DNA from: Strigops habroptila | Lineage: Eukaryota > Chordata > Aves > Psittaciformes > Psittacidae | Assembly: GCF_004027225.2 (NCBI RefSeq) | Contig: NC_044297.2 | Span: forward strand, 4,298,047-4,362,046 | Length of the DNA: 64,000 nucleotides | Direction of reading: 5' to 3' | In this document: piece after piece, positions 11,619 through 24,726 of the stretch | Position numbering within the stretch: the first letter of the stretch is position 1 | How the letters are laid out: each line of letters opens with the position of its first letter | The notes under the pieces: model-generated | What the model was told of the DNA's origin: nothing | The model's input: only the letters and a program-made list of their open reading frames with translations | Database searches by the model: none | Position numbers and translations under genes: made by a program

Positions 11619-14306
11619 CTGCAATCAGGGGTAACTAAAGGCACCTGAGCCCAGGCTGCTCCACAGGTGACCCATCAGGTCACCACACCCCTGCCCTCTC
11701 TTGAGTTCCCTCTGGCTTGGCTATTCCCCTCCTTTAGGAAGAGGTTTGGCTGTGAAAAGCACCCCCAAGGCCACATAGCCACAACATTTGAGCAGAAAGA
11801 AGGAGCAAATGAGAAGAAAGTATTTTGTTTTCTGAATTTTAGCATTTCTGGAGTTAGAGCCACCTTATTTTTGTGAAAGGGAGAATGAAAAACATTAATT
11901 GTTTTAATGTTTTGAGTTCATTAGAGTAATTTAATCACTACATCACTGTTCTCTATACATGTCTACACATTTCTCTGTGTGCACTGCTCTTTGTTCAATC
12001 TCTCTGAAAGGGACAGGCCAGGATGTCCCAACGTTCTTTTTCTCTATGCGTAGGAACTGCTAAACCTTTAAGAAGCTCTTCAGAGATTCACTGTTTCGAG
12101 GTGTGGCTTTCATGCAGCACATCACTGAGGAAGTGCACACCCTTGGCAATCATGGCAGTTTGATTTCTAGACTTGTTTATTTCTTTGCTTCCCTTCAGCA
12201 CATTCGGTAAGTAATTGTGAAGGGAAAACTTGCCCTCTCCCAGAATTAGAAGCTCTAGGATATTTGAAACACTATAAAGACAAAACAGCAAAACCAATCA
12301 CATTTGCTTACTTCTCTGGAGAGATTAACTGAAGTCCTGCCAGCTAAAAGGAAAAATAACCCTAAAGATTAAGAAGGGGCTGCGTGGAGGGGAGGATAGG
12401 AACATACACTTCATTCAGGCAGGCAGACTTGTTCCACCTGCTGAAGAGAGGAAATGAAATTAATTCCTCTTTGTTTTGTTTCTTCCCCCATTATAGAAGA
12501 GTTAATGTCTTGTATTCCCTGTCCCCACCTGCTGGTAGCAAAGAATTACCTATTTTCTAGGCTGGATCATAGAAGAAAATGTTGAAAATGAAAACCGAAG
12601 TTGTGTGATGATGGGAAGAAGGGGGAAATTTGAGAAAGACAGAGAGAGATACTAAGCATCTGCTGAAGTACAGCTTTGGCTGAAGCAGGTAAGATGCATG
12701 TGGCACTTGGGCTTAATCCTGAGTCAAACTGGCCATTTGCCACAGGCCAGTGTGACTTGCAGCTGCCCTGAATGAAAGCAGGAAATTGCATTTTTGCTAT
12801 TTATAAACTGTGAGAGTGAAAGAACATGAATACTGTATGCCTCTCCCAATCCCCATCTGTGGGGTTTTAAGTATCTTATAAGCCCCGCTAGATTGTACTT
12901 CTCAGATCTTAACAGGGCATTCTCATCATACCAACCCATAATACGGTTCAGCGTAATTGGACCATCGTCTTCCATTATATTAAACTGGATAAACTCCCTT
13001 TTGGGTTATAGCTCCTGTACAGCTCAACCGAAGTGGTTCTCTTTATTTCAAGTAGCAGGAGCCAGAGCTGGTTTATCTGCATTGACTCTGTCACCACATG
13101 GCTCGTTGAATGACAGTCACAAAATCCTAACAGGGGTTACAGGGCTTATTTTCTCCCGGATTTATTCACACTTTGTACCTTAATGTATATCAAAAACACA
13201 GTGTAAGAACAAAGCATCCAGTCTCAGGCAAAGTCAGCAACGTTTCTCTCTAAATCAATTCTGTTTTTATGCAGTCTAATGCAAAGATGTCTCAGGAAAA
13301 AAGAAAATCTACCTGCCACTGCAATACAGATGTTGTGGCAACACAAAGGAATGGCTCTGCTTCCACTGCAAATGTGGGGTTAATCCAGCAGCTAAAGTTT
13401 AGTACCAAAAATCACTTCTTGCTGCAAACAAACATTAAACCTAGGCTGGCTTTGTAGTAAGATGTATACATACAGATCCTATGCCTTGTAAAGGGGTAGC
13501 TCTAGTTGCAAGCAAGACCCCAAGACCCTTTATTCTGTAGCACTCCTGTTCATTGCAATTTCCCAGCTGAGTCACCTAGCAGGGTTTACAATGAAGCACT
13601 AACTTACCCAAGTGAGTTGTTCAAACAGATTATGGCTTGTCAAATTTCCCCAAGTAGAGCACTGCTAACTAGAGACGCCGGAGCTGCACTACCTACCAGC
13701 TGGGAAAAGAATTTAGTTTCTACTAGATATTGTGTAGTTCAGCTTTTCAGGGCAGGGAAATTCCCCCAGAGATGGGAAAAGCTACAGCTGATGAGCACAT
13801 CCATAAAAATAATAAAAAAGGCACTTGTGATTGTACCAAGATAATGACAGGAAATAAAAAGATTTCATGCACGGAACACTCCAGTATATTTAATCAAAAT
13901 GCTGCTCCAAAGGGGCCTCCTAACTAAGAACTTGCTGTGGCATTGTGGAGCTTCTGAAGTGGGATCCCTCCTGTCACTGTCATATTTGGCAACCAACTCT
14001 ATCACCTTTGTAAGCCTCAAGTACTTCCATGTCAGACTGTTTTTCCTTGTCTAGAGGAGGTTTATTAAGACTTGTGTCTCCAAAGCAACTGGAAAAGGGA
14101 CGATGCCATTCCAGAGAAGTGCTAACTAGCACTTCTTTTCACAACACCTTATAGTCAGATCCCACAAAACATGCATATGTACTTTGCAAGCAAACGAAGA
14201 GATCACCATCACTTAAAGAGGTTGGAAACTAACCTCACATTTTTCATAAATGGAGTGAAATGGGAAAAAGGGACAAAGGAAAGGAGTTGCAAGAGCCCAT
14301 CATCTG
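11619..14306. other. Intergenic, nothing identified
   Basis: No exon, RNA gene or clear repeat recognised. Open frames are short and unconvincing on both strands. Confidence 0.5.
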
Positions 14307-14451
14307 CCTCCATCCCTGGTAGTATTCACGGCCAGGCTGGACAGAGCCTTGGGCGACATGGTCTAGTGTGAGGTGTCCCTGCCCATGGCAGGGGGTTGCA
14401 ACTGGATGAGCTTAAGGCCCTTTCCAACCCAAACCATTCTGTGATTCTATG
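14307..14451 (+). mobile_element. CR1 LINE 3' fragment
   Basis: Plus-oriented CR1 tail: CCATCCCTGG, GGCCAGGCTGGACA, TGGTCTAGTGTGAGGTGTCC, CATGGCAGGGGGTTG, CCTTTCCAACCCAAACC, and an end in TTCTGTGATTCTATG, the avian CR1 3' signature. Confidence 0.94.
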
Positions 14452-17400
14452 AGCTTTCTGTCCTTTTCATTCTGGAGGCATTCTTTTAAGAGAAGCCTAA
14501 AGGTATCTGCAGTCTCTTTATCCTCTATCTGGCAATATCCAGTTTCAAACTGTATGGCCCCTTTGCACAAAAGACCCAGAAGACTTTCCACCCCGGACTC
14601 TCAAACACTGCCTACCAGAACAATGCAGAGGGCATCAGGCTGTGGCTGAGCGTGCTTGATGCACCTCTGAACAGGCTAGAACAGAGTCCAAAAAAGAAAT
14701 GATTACCTCCCTTCACTTAAACATCCATTCTTTCTTAATAAAGTATCCCAGGCATTGAATTTCAGGCCCAGTGTTTTCAGGGATATACGGGTTATTTCCA
14801 AGCCGAGCTATTACCAGTGCATGCGGTGACATTAATATGAGTAAATGCAGGAAAAAGGATGAAATAAAACATATCCTATTGAAGGAAATGAGAGCTCCTT
14901 AAGAAAGAAAAACACACATAGGAAAGACGTGGGCATATCAGGATACAAATGGGACACTGGGGAGTGCCGGATTCCACAAGCATGATGTTATTGAAGTGTT
15001 TGATACCAGAGTAAGCACCTGCAGATATGAATTACATCCTTGTTCAGACCACTAACATCGGAGTACTGACATCTCAGGAAGTGCTTATGTTATATTTCAA
15101 ATCCCACTGCCAACTGCATAAATATCAAATAAATCAATCATAGATATAAAAGACATTATCTTAAGGACTTTAAAGAGCTGAACAAGCCACCTCTCTTCTC
15201 AAAGTAGTACCACCCTTAAATCATTTGGGCTTTTTCTGTCAGCTGCACCTGAAGAGCAGGATCATTAGTGCTGTTGACCATCAGACATTAAATGCGTCAC
15301 CTCTGCACAGCGAGCTAGAATTGGTACAAAAATAGTTAAACGCAGTAACAGCTCAGTGATTGTGTCAAAGCTTTTGCACAGTGTAAATGTACTTTCCACT
15401 GCCTTCAAGAGGTGCTCATTTCATTTGAACACATATAGAAACTGAGGCACCAAACTATGAAAAGACTTGTGCAATATCGAGAGAGCTCTGGAGTGTCATG
15501 AGCAAAACAAGCTCAGGACCAGGAGTCCTCATAATGCTTATTAGACCTCACAGTCTTTATTTTCAGTGTATTTTAAGAAGTTATTTACTACTAAAGATGA
15601 TGCAATCTAGAAATGATAGATTCCTGTGATAGAAAGGCATTATCACCTGCATGTATTGTGTAAAAAAAACCCTATTAGAAACAGACTGTGAAGATAGTTC
15701 ATCTCATTTTAAAGAGATCTTGGGATTTAACTGGAAGTGTCTATTCTGTGCCAAAAAATTCAGGTCTTAAGTTTCTGCTCCCTTTTTAAGTATTTTTAAA
15801 ATTAAAAGCTACAAATATCAACACAAATACAAAAAAATAAAGGATTGTAACAATTCCATGAGCTTCAATAAACTGAGATTTTACCAGTGTTCTGGAATTT
15901 TGGATTTTAAGAACACTTTTCAATTTAAGAGTTCCCCATAAGCTCTTATTAATTTGTTATTTTTCCTTGCTTGCCATGGGAGTCTTAATTACTATTGCTT
16001 CAAATACAGCTACAATCCATCTTAATCAAGCAGGGCCTATTTGGCCATAGAGCTAAATCATCTGGTGCAATCAGATTTTCAAAGTTTGTTCTGCAGTGAA
16101 AAACTGGCTGAGGAGGGAAGCAAAAGTAAATCTATCTTTCTACATTTTGTTAGCAGCAGCAGGAAGATGAAGTGGCCATTCTACTAAAGATGTGTAAGAG
16201 CTCAGAGTTTTTAAGCAGAAGTATATTATGAGCCACAGAATGTGGGAGATGTGAAGACAAAAAAAGGGCCTGCTGCAAAGGAATTGAATGGGAATGAGTT
16301 TGTGAATTAAAATAGAAACATCAGTAGAATAGAAACTTCATTGCTGGTGACAATCTCTCTCAAACTCCTAAGAACACCAATTCTCCACACCCAGGTAATT
16401 CCCAAGTAGAAACCTTTGCAGGACTACTATTTTCCATGGAGTGTACAGGGAACTCCAGTAGAAGTTCTGGTCCAGCCTCATCACTTTTATGCTGAGCTTT
16501 ATTTTCAGAGAACACTAACATGACTTGTCAGTCACTCTGGAGATGGCAGAAGTATTGCAGACCAAGCAGCCCATCTGCTGCATTGGAGGCTTCAGAAGCT
16601 CTGGGAATTGCCAGTGTCAGAAGTCTGCGCTGTTACTGAGTTTGCTGCATTTGTTCTGTGGCAGAAATGAAATATCTAAAGAGGTGGTTGCATCAGGGTT
16701 CTGGACAACAGGTCCAAGTGCTGATCTTACAATCATGCCTTTTTCCCCTACTGAAGTAATACAGTACCGCTTGGATGTTCCTATCTAGAACCCACTGCAG
16801 CCAACAGGAGGATTTCCGCTGATTTCAGTATGCTTCAGAACAGTCCCTCTCTCCTTACAACCTTATATATCTACTACACCCTTTGTTATTAAAGGATTTT
16901 ATAAGCTGAATGTAGCTGTAATATGCACAGTGTATTTAGTGTGTGTTTAATATGATTACACAATTTAAATGGGTTTTGGCAAAAGTCTTTTATAATCCTG
17001 TGCCAATTTCCAGTCACCAGTGTCAGTGCCAGGCCCTCAGCAGCTGGACCAGCTTCATGATCCTTCTTGTTAGGAACAGTTAAGAGTCTGCCTGGGACAA
17101 AACACTTCTTGGAAAGATGAGATATCAAATGGGAATAGAGGAAGCACCTGTAGGGCTTGACCTTCTCTTACGATTGTGGAGTGCCATATCCTTTGAGTGA
17201 GAAAACCAAACTCAATTAAGCTTTTGCTTGGTTTTGTTTTGCTAAGGAGCGATTGAAGGTGCCAAACAAAAGATTTGGGATACAAAAATTCTCTCTTTGC
17301 CCATCGAACAAATCTAGGGCAGTAGAATGTGGTTTGCCCAAAATACCAATGGGAACATGACTCGGAAGTATCACAGGAGGCTCCTTTCTAATTCAGCTCC

Positions 17401-20400
17401 ATGGTCCAATTCAAGCCACTCATGAACCTCCAAGAGTCCTGCCCTGGGGCAAGTCTGTCCAGGAAGTTATTCTTCTAGGTTTTATTACACTGGTATGTAT
17501 TTTCATTTTATATCCTGTCAGGTAATTGTGTGAATTAAAGATGAACAGTTCAAAGCTTTCCAAATGCAACTTGCTTTTAGGTCCTTAACTGTCTGCAAAA
17601 CAAACTGTGGACCTCTGTGAATCTGCAAGCTCATCAGTTTTCACTAGAGCAAAGAAAAAACTCAATCTGTTGATCTGCACTACTAAATTTAAGGAGTATA
17701 CTTCTCCTTGTTCCGAGATTTTCGTTTGATACAAGAAACCTTATCAAGTGCCTCCTTCATTGATTGGGAACCAGTCCATACACAAGAGGAAACACAATAC
17801 TGTTAGAGCTCAGACATTGTTCATATGGCTGCTGTCCCATTGATCCACCCAAATCCCTTCATCCTCTGGTCTTCTCAGAGGTTTCCCTCCTTTTAATCCT
17901 CAAAAAAACCCCTAAATTCAGTTTCCAAGGAAGTTTTCGTAATTACGATTTCATTAGCAGTTTGCATAGAAAGCAAATTCATCTTTCTGCAGCTTTACTG
18001 TCAAAAATGAGACATTCCACTCCTAGAGTTCAGTTCACAAGATACAATAAGAGTGGGGAAAAATGTAATGACAAAAACAAAGGAGGTTCAAAGTTTCCTT
18101 AAAAAAAGTCTAAGCCCCCCCTCCCCTCTGTTCAGCTGCAGTAAGGTGAAAGGCTAAATGTGGACAGAACGGTAATATGTAAGCGGTTTCTAAGCTTTCT
18201 GGTGGGAATACTTAACAGCCTAAGTATGTTTCCCCTGGAGACCTTCTCCACCATTTGGTCCAATTTCTTACTCCAAGAACTGAACCAATTCATGATGTAA
18301 TACTCCAGGGAAAACATTCCTCTTGAAAAAGAGTATCTTCCTAGGGAGAAGTTTGAAGAAAACATCTTAATATTGTTTAAACAGCTTTTGGCACGGTCAT
18401 ACTAGTTGTGCTGCATTCAATACTGAAAGCAGAAGAAAGGCAGGCTAAAAATATGGAAAAGGAAAGTTTCAGGATTTGGTTTAAGGCTTCTCCTCAACTA
18501 CTACCCCAAGTCCCAAGCCCTTGCTGATCCTTAGTGGAATGAGAAAAAAAGAAATGTTCAGAAGCAGAGATTTTCTTTGCTAATAAAAGAAGAACAATTT
18601 AAGGCATTGGCTATTCTGTATGTCAGTGTGAAACCACATATTTAATTCTGCCTAAAGCCTTATCATTTGCTTTAACTCTAATACAAAGGTGCAATTCCAA
18701 GGTACTTAACGCCACAGATCTGGCTGTGACTGAGGCTTTTTGTGGCTCTATTAAGAGGCACTATGCCAAGTATTAGAAAAAGTTCCTGGCAGCAACGCTT
18801 TCGTTTGCTTAGCTCGCGGTATTTTGCTTATGCAGCCATTCTCTGTGCTACCAACTGCTCTGCTTCCCCCTTTGGATGCTCACTCTATGAAGCAACTTGT
18901 CATTTCTGCGACTGGCAAGAGCTGGACATCGGGCTATGAAGCAAGAGGAGGAAGCATTGGGAAGAGAGAAGCAGGGTAAGTGAGGCAGAGCAGAGGGCAG
19001 AAGACTCCAAACCCAAGGCAGTGGAACACGGTGATGAAAGGAAACTCCACGAGCTACAACAGACCTCTTCTCCTGTGAGAAGCGAGCAGCGGGAGATGCA
19101 AAAGAGAAATGCAAAGTGAACGTTTGAGGCTTATGTTCCATAGCTTATATTATGTAATGCTTAGAATTAAGATAAGCTATATGTACATTACCTACTCCTT
19201 GTATAAACCTTACAAAGCTTTCCTGGCAAAACACACCACGGGTACTTAAGATTTTTTTTCTTGAGGGGAGAACAAAATGAGCTTTTTATTCATCGTTCAT
19301 ATTTGTACCCCCACAATTACTTTTTCCTCAATAGCACACACGAGGATACTCAACATATCCAAGTCACAGTTCAAATGTGAATTCCCTTACAACCTTAATA
19401 GATTTGCATTAGTGAATATTATTTACTACCAAAACTCAGCATTACTGACCTTCTGAACATGGAACTAAGTGCATTTGTTTGTCCAAACATTTGTATGACA
19501 TAGGCAGGTTATTTATGACAGAGTGAAACAGGGCTTCAAAAGTGGCTTCAGTATAACTCAGTTGATTTAATGGATGGTGATATCAGATCCGTATTTTTCA
19601 CCCTGATGTTACAAGTGCTGGCAAATAAATAGAAGACAAAGAGCAAGGAAACTGAGTAACAATTTAATTCAAGAACAGCACAAAACCCAACCCAGATCAC
19701 AGAGGGGACAAAAAGCCCAATTTTCTGATTCCTACCTTGTTTATTCACTACATCATTAGGGCTTTGAAGGAATGATGACTATCCATTCCTGCAACTTCTC
19801 TTTGGACTTTGAGAAACCCTGTTTGTAATCTTTAATGATTTGATCATAACAATTTAAAAAAATGAGGCTCATTTATCTCCTTAAAATCATTAAGAGTTTT
19901 GCATATTATTTGTTCAAAGGGATTTTTGCTTGCAGGTGGGATTGTGAGGAATAACAGATCTGCTTGCAGGGTGGAGGCTGTCTGGGCATGGTGGCTGTTC
20001 TGACCATTTAGTTTTACTCCTTCGCAGCCTAAATTAAAAATTGTTATTATTAATATGGCTCTTCGGGCTATAAAACATGTTGCACAACATGAAGTATCCC
20101 AATAACACAGTGCAAGGACTTCACTGAACTGCTTGGCAATGCTAAAACCAGCAGTAAGCCCGCACCATAACAGGGTATTTAAACTAAGCTTTAGTGGAGC
20201 TGGAAACCAGCGCAGAGCAGGCTCCTGGTAGGAGGTTTTACTGCTGGTTTGCTGGGTCTTGTGTTTGTACATTTTTCAGTTTCTTGGTAGACCCTAAACT
20301 TTTAAAGCCTGAATCAGAACTATTTATCACCCATCAGGGAGCTCCATAAAACGTATTTTCCTTCAGAGTGACTATTCTCATTAAAGAAAAAAACTAATTT

Positions 20401-22020
20401 AAAAAAAAAAGACAATATATATTTTTTTAACTCTCCACTATAGCCCAGCTAAGAGGGATTCTTCAAACTAAATACTATGAACCACAAAAATTAATGCCAC
20501 CTGCAAGCTGTAAATATGTGTATTATTTCATTTTTTCCCAAGTATTTTCTTTGGCTGTTACTTTCAGCTGAACAAGGCCTAAAAATTGTCAAACTGAATT
20601 CTTGTTTCAGAGTAGAGCTCTAACTACTGCCAGTTTGAGTGAAACACACATCCAGGTTCAGGGAATATGTTTTATTTATTTTGGCTGCAGTGCAGGGTAG
20701 AACATTTTCCATCCCATCCGAATGCAGTCAAAAAGGTTTTGAAATATTGCACAATAAAAGCCATTCATTATATCTGTCTCCTCTCCCTTCCAAAAACAGA
20801 ACTGGCTGACCAGTTCCAAATCTGTGCAGGGGGCAGGAAGATGGGAGTCAAGGGGTCACTGGAAATAACCCAAGACTAACACCAGGTTTTTCAGGTTTGA
20901 GTTAGGGAATATGTTCCATGCCCTCATTCCCAGTGCACACAGGTTTTTCTTCTTCCCCCTCCAAAGCTTGGCTAAAGTAGTTCATTGCTCTGTTATGCAC
21001 AATTTACAGGACTTAATTACAAAACTAATACATTAGGCTTCTTGTCTGTAAGTCACAGGCACAACTTTATCTTTCCTCCTGGGACACAGTGAAATTAGAC
21101 CTTACCTTGTTTCAAGTGAAAGCATTTTGATTTGCACTGTTTACCTCCTCGTTTTAAAAACGTGCAATTTGAAGGAATACCCAACTACACTTTACTGGTT
21201 TAGATTGATTTCCATTGCTCACCTACCTGTTAGCAGCTTGAAAGCAGGGTTCTTTCACTGCCCACTCCTCTGTGTGCTTAAGCTACACTTGGCGTACTTC
21301 AGTGGTACTTTTTTTAACTCCTTCCTCTCTCCATTTCCCTGTACATGGATCTAACAATGCTTTTCTGTTTGCTTCCTTGGGCACAGATCAGTTCATCACT
21401 AAACTCTTTCCAGGTTTAAGTGAAGTATAAGAGTGCTAAAGGATTCAGAGGGAGAGGGGAAAAGTAAAGCACAAATTTTTTTAGTGCATTGCTAAACATC
21501 AGCTAGACTAGATGAACATACAATAGTGAATTTTATATGCCACACTAAGGTGGTTCAGTATCACCTTCTACGGTCCAATTAGTCAGAAGCAAGTAGAGAA
21601 AGATAAGCTGAAGGCCAGATGAAGCTTTAGATACAACTAAAGTTTAAGAAAAGGCAGAAAGTCATATACAATTCTTGTTATTTTCTTTCCCCCACTTACC
21701 ATGAATGTCAGGTTGAGAAAATGACTTTATATTTGTTAACTCCCACGTGAGAAAACTTGGTCATTTCATCTCCACTTTTGTAGCTTCTGCACATCTTCAT
21801 TATGGCAAAATATTGGCATAAGATAATTCCTGGAACACACTAACACTTTCCCTTTAAAACTTCCTGCAAGTGTGGGTATTGTTGTTCTTTGTATCTCCAC
21901 CTCACTTGTATTAAGCAAACTTAAGCAAAGACCATTCCAGCTGTGAAATACTCCTTACAGCTCAGATACTCAGCTATCTGAGAATGTATCAAGCCTGCAC
22001 TTCACAGGATAGCACAAGCA
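14452..22020. other. Intergenic, AT-rich, no gene recognised
   Basis: About 7.5 kb without a convincing exon. The stretch around 15,780-16,080 is AT-rich. A splice-like acceptor/donor pair on the plus strand (18,836-18,975) was considered and not promoted. Distal regulatory DNA for neighbouring genes could lie here, but the sequence alone does not show it. Confidence 0.5.
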
Positions 22021-22024
22021 CAAG

Positions 22025-22170
22025 TGATGTGTAATTACTCTTCCTTATTAACAACATCATAATTACAGAGCAGCAAAATAATCAGTCTTTCCAGGAGCCA
22101 CACTTGTCCTCTCTGCCAGTTAGAGCATGATAATTACATGGCAATCTGGTAAATGCAATTATTGGGCAAT
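22025..22170. promoter_or_regulatory. Homeodomain-site cluster, possible enhancer
   Basis: Within about 130 bp there are three TAATTA-core sites (GTAATTAC at 22,031-22,038, TAATTA at 22,060-22,065 and at 22,131-22,136) plus CAATTATTG near 22,156. This spacing of identical homeodomain cores inside non-repetitive DNA resembles a conserved enhancer, but AT-rich sequence can produce them by chance. Conservation is unknown. Confidence 0.25.
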
Positions 22171-23000
22171 ATACACTTAGTGCTATTATCCTACTCGAAG
22201 CCATTTAAAGCCTATACAATACAGCACTTCGCGTTAGTCAAGTACTTTTAAACACAAAGTAAGCTTTGTAACAAGCCTCCGAAGAGAGGAAAAATACTCC
22301 CTTTAGAAGAGCAGGAAGAGTAGATGAGAGGTGAGACTGGCCAACACCATAGGTTTGTTTAGATGCCACTATAATACACAGGCTGACATGGAGCTCAATA
22401 CTGCACAAAGGTCAAAACAGTGACCCAAGTTGAAGATGGCAAAGTCTAGCACTGGAAAGCACATCAACAGCTGAAAAACAGGACTCCAAACTTAAAATAT
22501 CTCGACACATGTCTGCCCTGGCACGCAATATACCTTGAATTTAATTCCTACAGCCCAACATGGCAATGAAGCCAAGAGATGTCTTCAGAAAGCTCTTCTG
22601 TTGATTGCATGGGGATAGTGAAGTTGCTGGTCACTCGAAGGTTAATGTTGACTCACTTGTAGAAAAGCAAACCTGACAGTGGAACAGCATTGTGGAACTT
22701 CCTATAATAGCAAAGACACCAAGTTGTAGGTTACACCCCCCTTCAGGAGCCTATACTCTTCTGAGGAAGAGCAGTGAGTGACCCGGAATCTGAATGTTTC
22801 AAGTACTAAGAGTATTTTGCTAGCCTTGCAAGAAGAGCTCTCTCCCAAGTGCCCCAGTTCCCTCCCATGCTAAACAGCCCCCAGTGTTAGCGATCCTCTA
22901 GCTCCCTATTTCATGACAGATTCTATCTCAGGTCTTAGCTATTAGGCAAGTCCCAAATCACCTCTTGCAACCCTAATCTCCAGCAATCAGAAAACACAGC

Positions 23001-23340
23001 CAGAAGAGACCTCAAGAGGCCATCCAGGCCCTATCCTTACCCCTAGGAAGGATCATATGTCATTTCTGACAGATATTTGTTTAATCTGTTCTTAAAAGCC
23101 TCCAGTGATGGAGATTCCACAACTTCCCAAGGCAACGTATTCCCATGATCAACCATCTCTGCTGCTGGAACTTTTTCTTAATGTTTAACAGAGACATTTT
23201 TCTCTAATTCAAACACATTATTTCTTGTCCCATTCAGTACAGATACGGAGAACAGATTATTACCTTCCCCTTACAATAACCTTTTGCATAACTGAAGACC
23301 CGTCTCCTCTCAAGTCCTTTCCAGGTTAAGTCCCATTAAC
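23001..23340 (-). mobile_element. Old, diverged CR1 LINE fragment (minus)
   Basis: The plus strand follows the reverse-complement body of older sauropsid CR1 elements: AGAGACCTCAAGAGGCCATCC, then CTCCAGTGATGGAGATTCC, TTCCCAAGGCAACGTATTCC, a TTTTTCTTAATGTTTAAC block, ATTTCTTGTCCCATTC, and ACAATAACCTTTTGCAT. It lacks the ATTCTATG tail of the younger avian copies and is clearly more diverged, so it probably predates them. Confidence 0.8.
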
Positions 23341-23814
23341 TGCAACCTCTTTATTTCCATGTAGGTTCCAGCTTCATCCTCATGCAAGCCGTGCAAACTG
23401 CCATCAAGCATCTACATTTAATTGCTAACAGCCCTTTCCAACCTGGCAGGTTCTGCCAGGAAGAAAAGCCAAGCTTTGTCTTCTCCTTACCCTTGCTCTT
23501 CTCTTTCTGACTTGACTTCACATCTGCAGTGCACTCAGCCTTCCCACTCAAGAAACCTCAAGAGAAAATTCTCTTCTAGGGCTGCTGCAACTGATGCATA
23601 GGTCAGCAACATCAGGAAACGCATGTTCTAGGCAGCATTTCAGGTTAAGCTCTCTAGCATCACACACAGTTGCAGTGCTTTACCATATTTAAGAACACAG
23701 CGTGATTTCCATATGGAAAGTCATACCTGAATACAGGGCAGCAGTTTCACTTTTCCAAATTCATTTCAATGTATAGCACAGTTGCTGCTGGTTTGATTTT
23801 TTAATGTTAGAAGT

Positions 23815-23872
23815 AGCAGCTATTATTAGTTTTAATCTCAAGGAGCAGCTATTATTAGCTTTAATCTCCAGG
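23815..23872. repeat. 29-bp tandem duplication
   Basis: Two adjacent copies of a 29-bp unit beginning AGCAGCTATTATTAG (23,815-23,843 and 23,844-23,872) differ at only a few positions. A simple local duplication with no evident function. Confidence 0.8.
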
Positions 23873-24080
23873 AGCTTTAGATTTGAACCTTAGCTAGTAC
23901 GTTACTTGTATGTTATATTAAACCGTAAAAGCTCATGTCAGACTGCCCTCTCCTGGTAAGCCAACAGACTGCACTGCAACCGGTTCAACTCAAGGAACTA
24001 TGACCCTTCCCTCTCCCAGTCTAAAACAGTCACTGAGACACAAAGCAAACCCCCCAAATAAAACATCAAGAAAACTGGGT

Positions 24081-24193
24081 TTGGAGGTATTTAGATGTGT
24101 AGATGTGAAACTGAGGTACATGTTTAGTGGTGACTTGGCAGCGCCAGGTAACAGATTTGATCTTACAAGTCTTTTCCAACCAAAATGACTCTG
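24081..24193 (+). mobile_element. CR1 LINE fragment
   Basis: The sequence runs GGAGGTATTTAGATGTGTAG, CATGTTTAGTGGTGACTTGG, then GATCTTACAAGTCTTTTCC before AACC and a degenerate tail. This matches the CR1 variant with the GATGATCTTAGAGGTCTTTTCC 3' end. Plus orientation, moderately diverged. Confidence 0.82.
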
Positions 24194-24559
24194 CAACAAC
24201 TTCAGTAATGTTTCTAAAGCCGCATAAGATAAACAGCATTTAGGTAGTGAAGTTTCTTACAAGTTGCCTTTAGGAGCTCTTGTCTTGGGGAAAAACTGAT
24301 GATGGCTGTAGAGAAAAGTAAAACATGCATAAAAATTAAACTGCTCTGTTTGCTTTTAAGCTTTATAAAAGCACCCAAGTACATAAAGTATTTTATTCCA
24401 CACCAATAACGTTAAAACCAAGGTCACAGCAGAGATCATTTGCAATGGAAAGCTATTTCCTTCAAGCTGGCACAGGTATTTCACTATGGCTGAAACACAA
24501 CAGGATGACAAATGAAAGCAACAGCAAATGTGCAAGGAGACCACCTACAGTCATCACTT

Positions 24560-24726
24560 TTTATTACATTGTTCAGACTAGAAAAACGAAAACAGCAAGA
24601 CAACAGGTCAACTACTGGAGAATATGCACTGTGTTTAGTACACATACACCAAAGCTTGGATACACTCAGAGATGGAGCACAGCTTTATTGTATGATGAAT
24701 GTTTCACTCTCCTTAACCAATTTATT
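24560..24726 (-). terminator. Candidate CDCA2 poly(A) signal cluster
   Basis: Three AATAAA hexamers on the minus strand (TTTATT on plus at 24,560-24,565, 24,684-24,689 and 24,721-24,726) are the first good ones downstream of the CDCA2 stop codon at 26,042. GU-rich sequence follows on the minus strand toward 24,490. If used, they give a CDCA2 3' UTR of about 1.3-1.5 kb. Which one is used cannot be told. Confidence 0.35.

Noticed and set aside
11151-11648. 165-codon open frame on the plus strand
   Set aside because: No recognisable domain, composition like noncoding DNA, no splice or start context, and it overlaps a better splice-like signal on the other strand.
18836-18975. Plus-strand acceptor/donor pair (TTATGCAG and GCAGG|GTAAGTG) bounding 140 bp
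   Set aside because: An isolated pair without a partner exon, a consistent open frame or a nearby poly(A) signal. Such pairs occur by chance.
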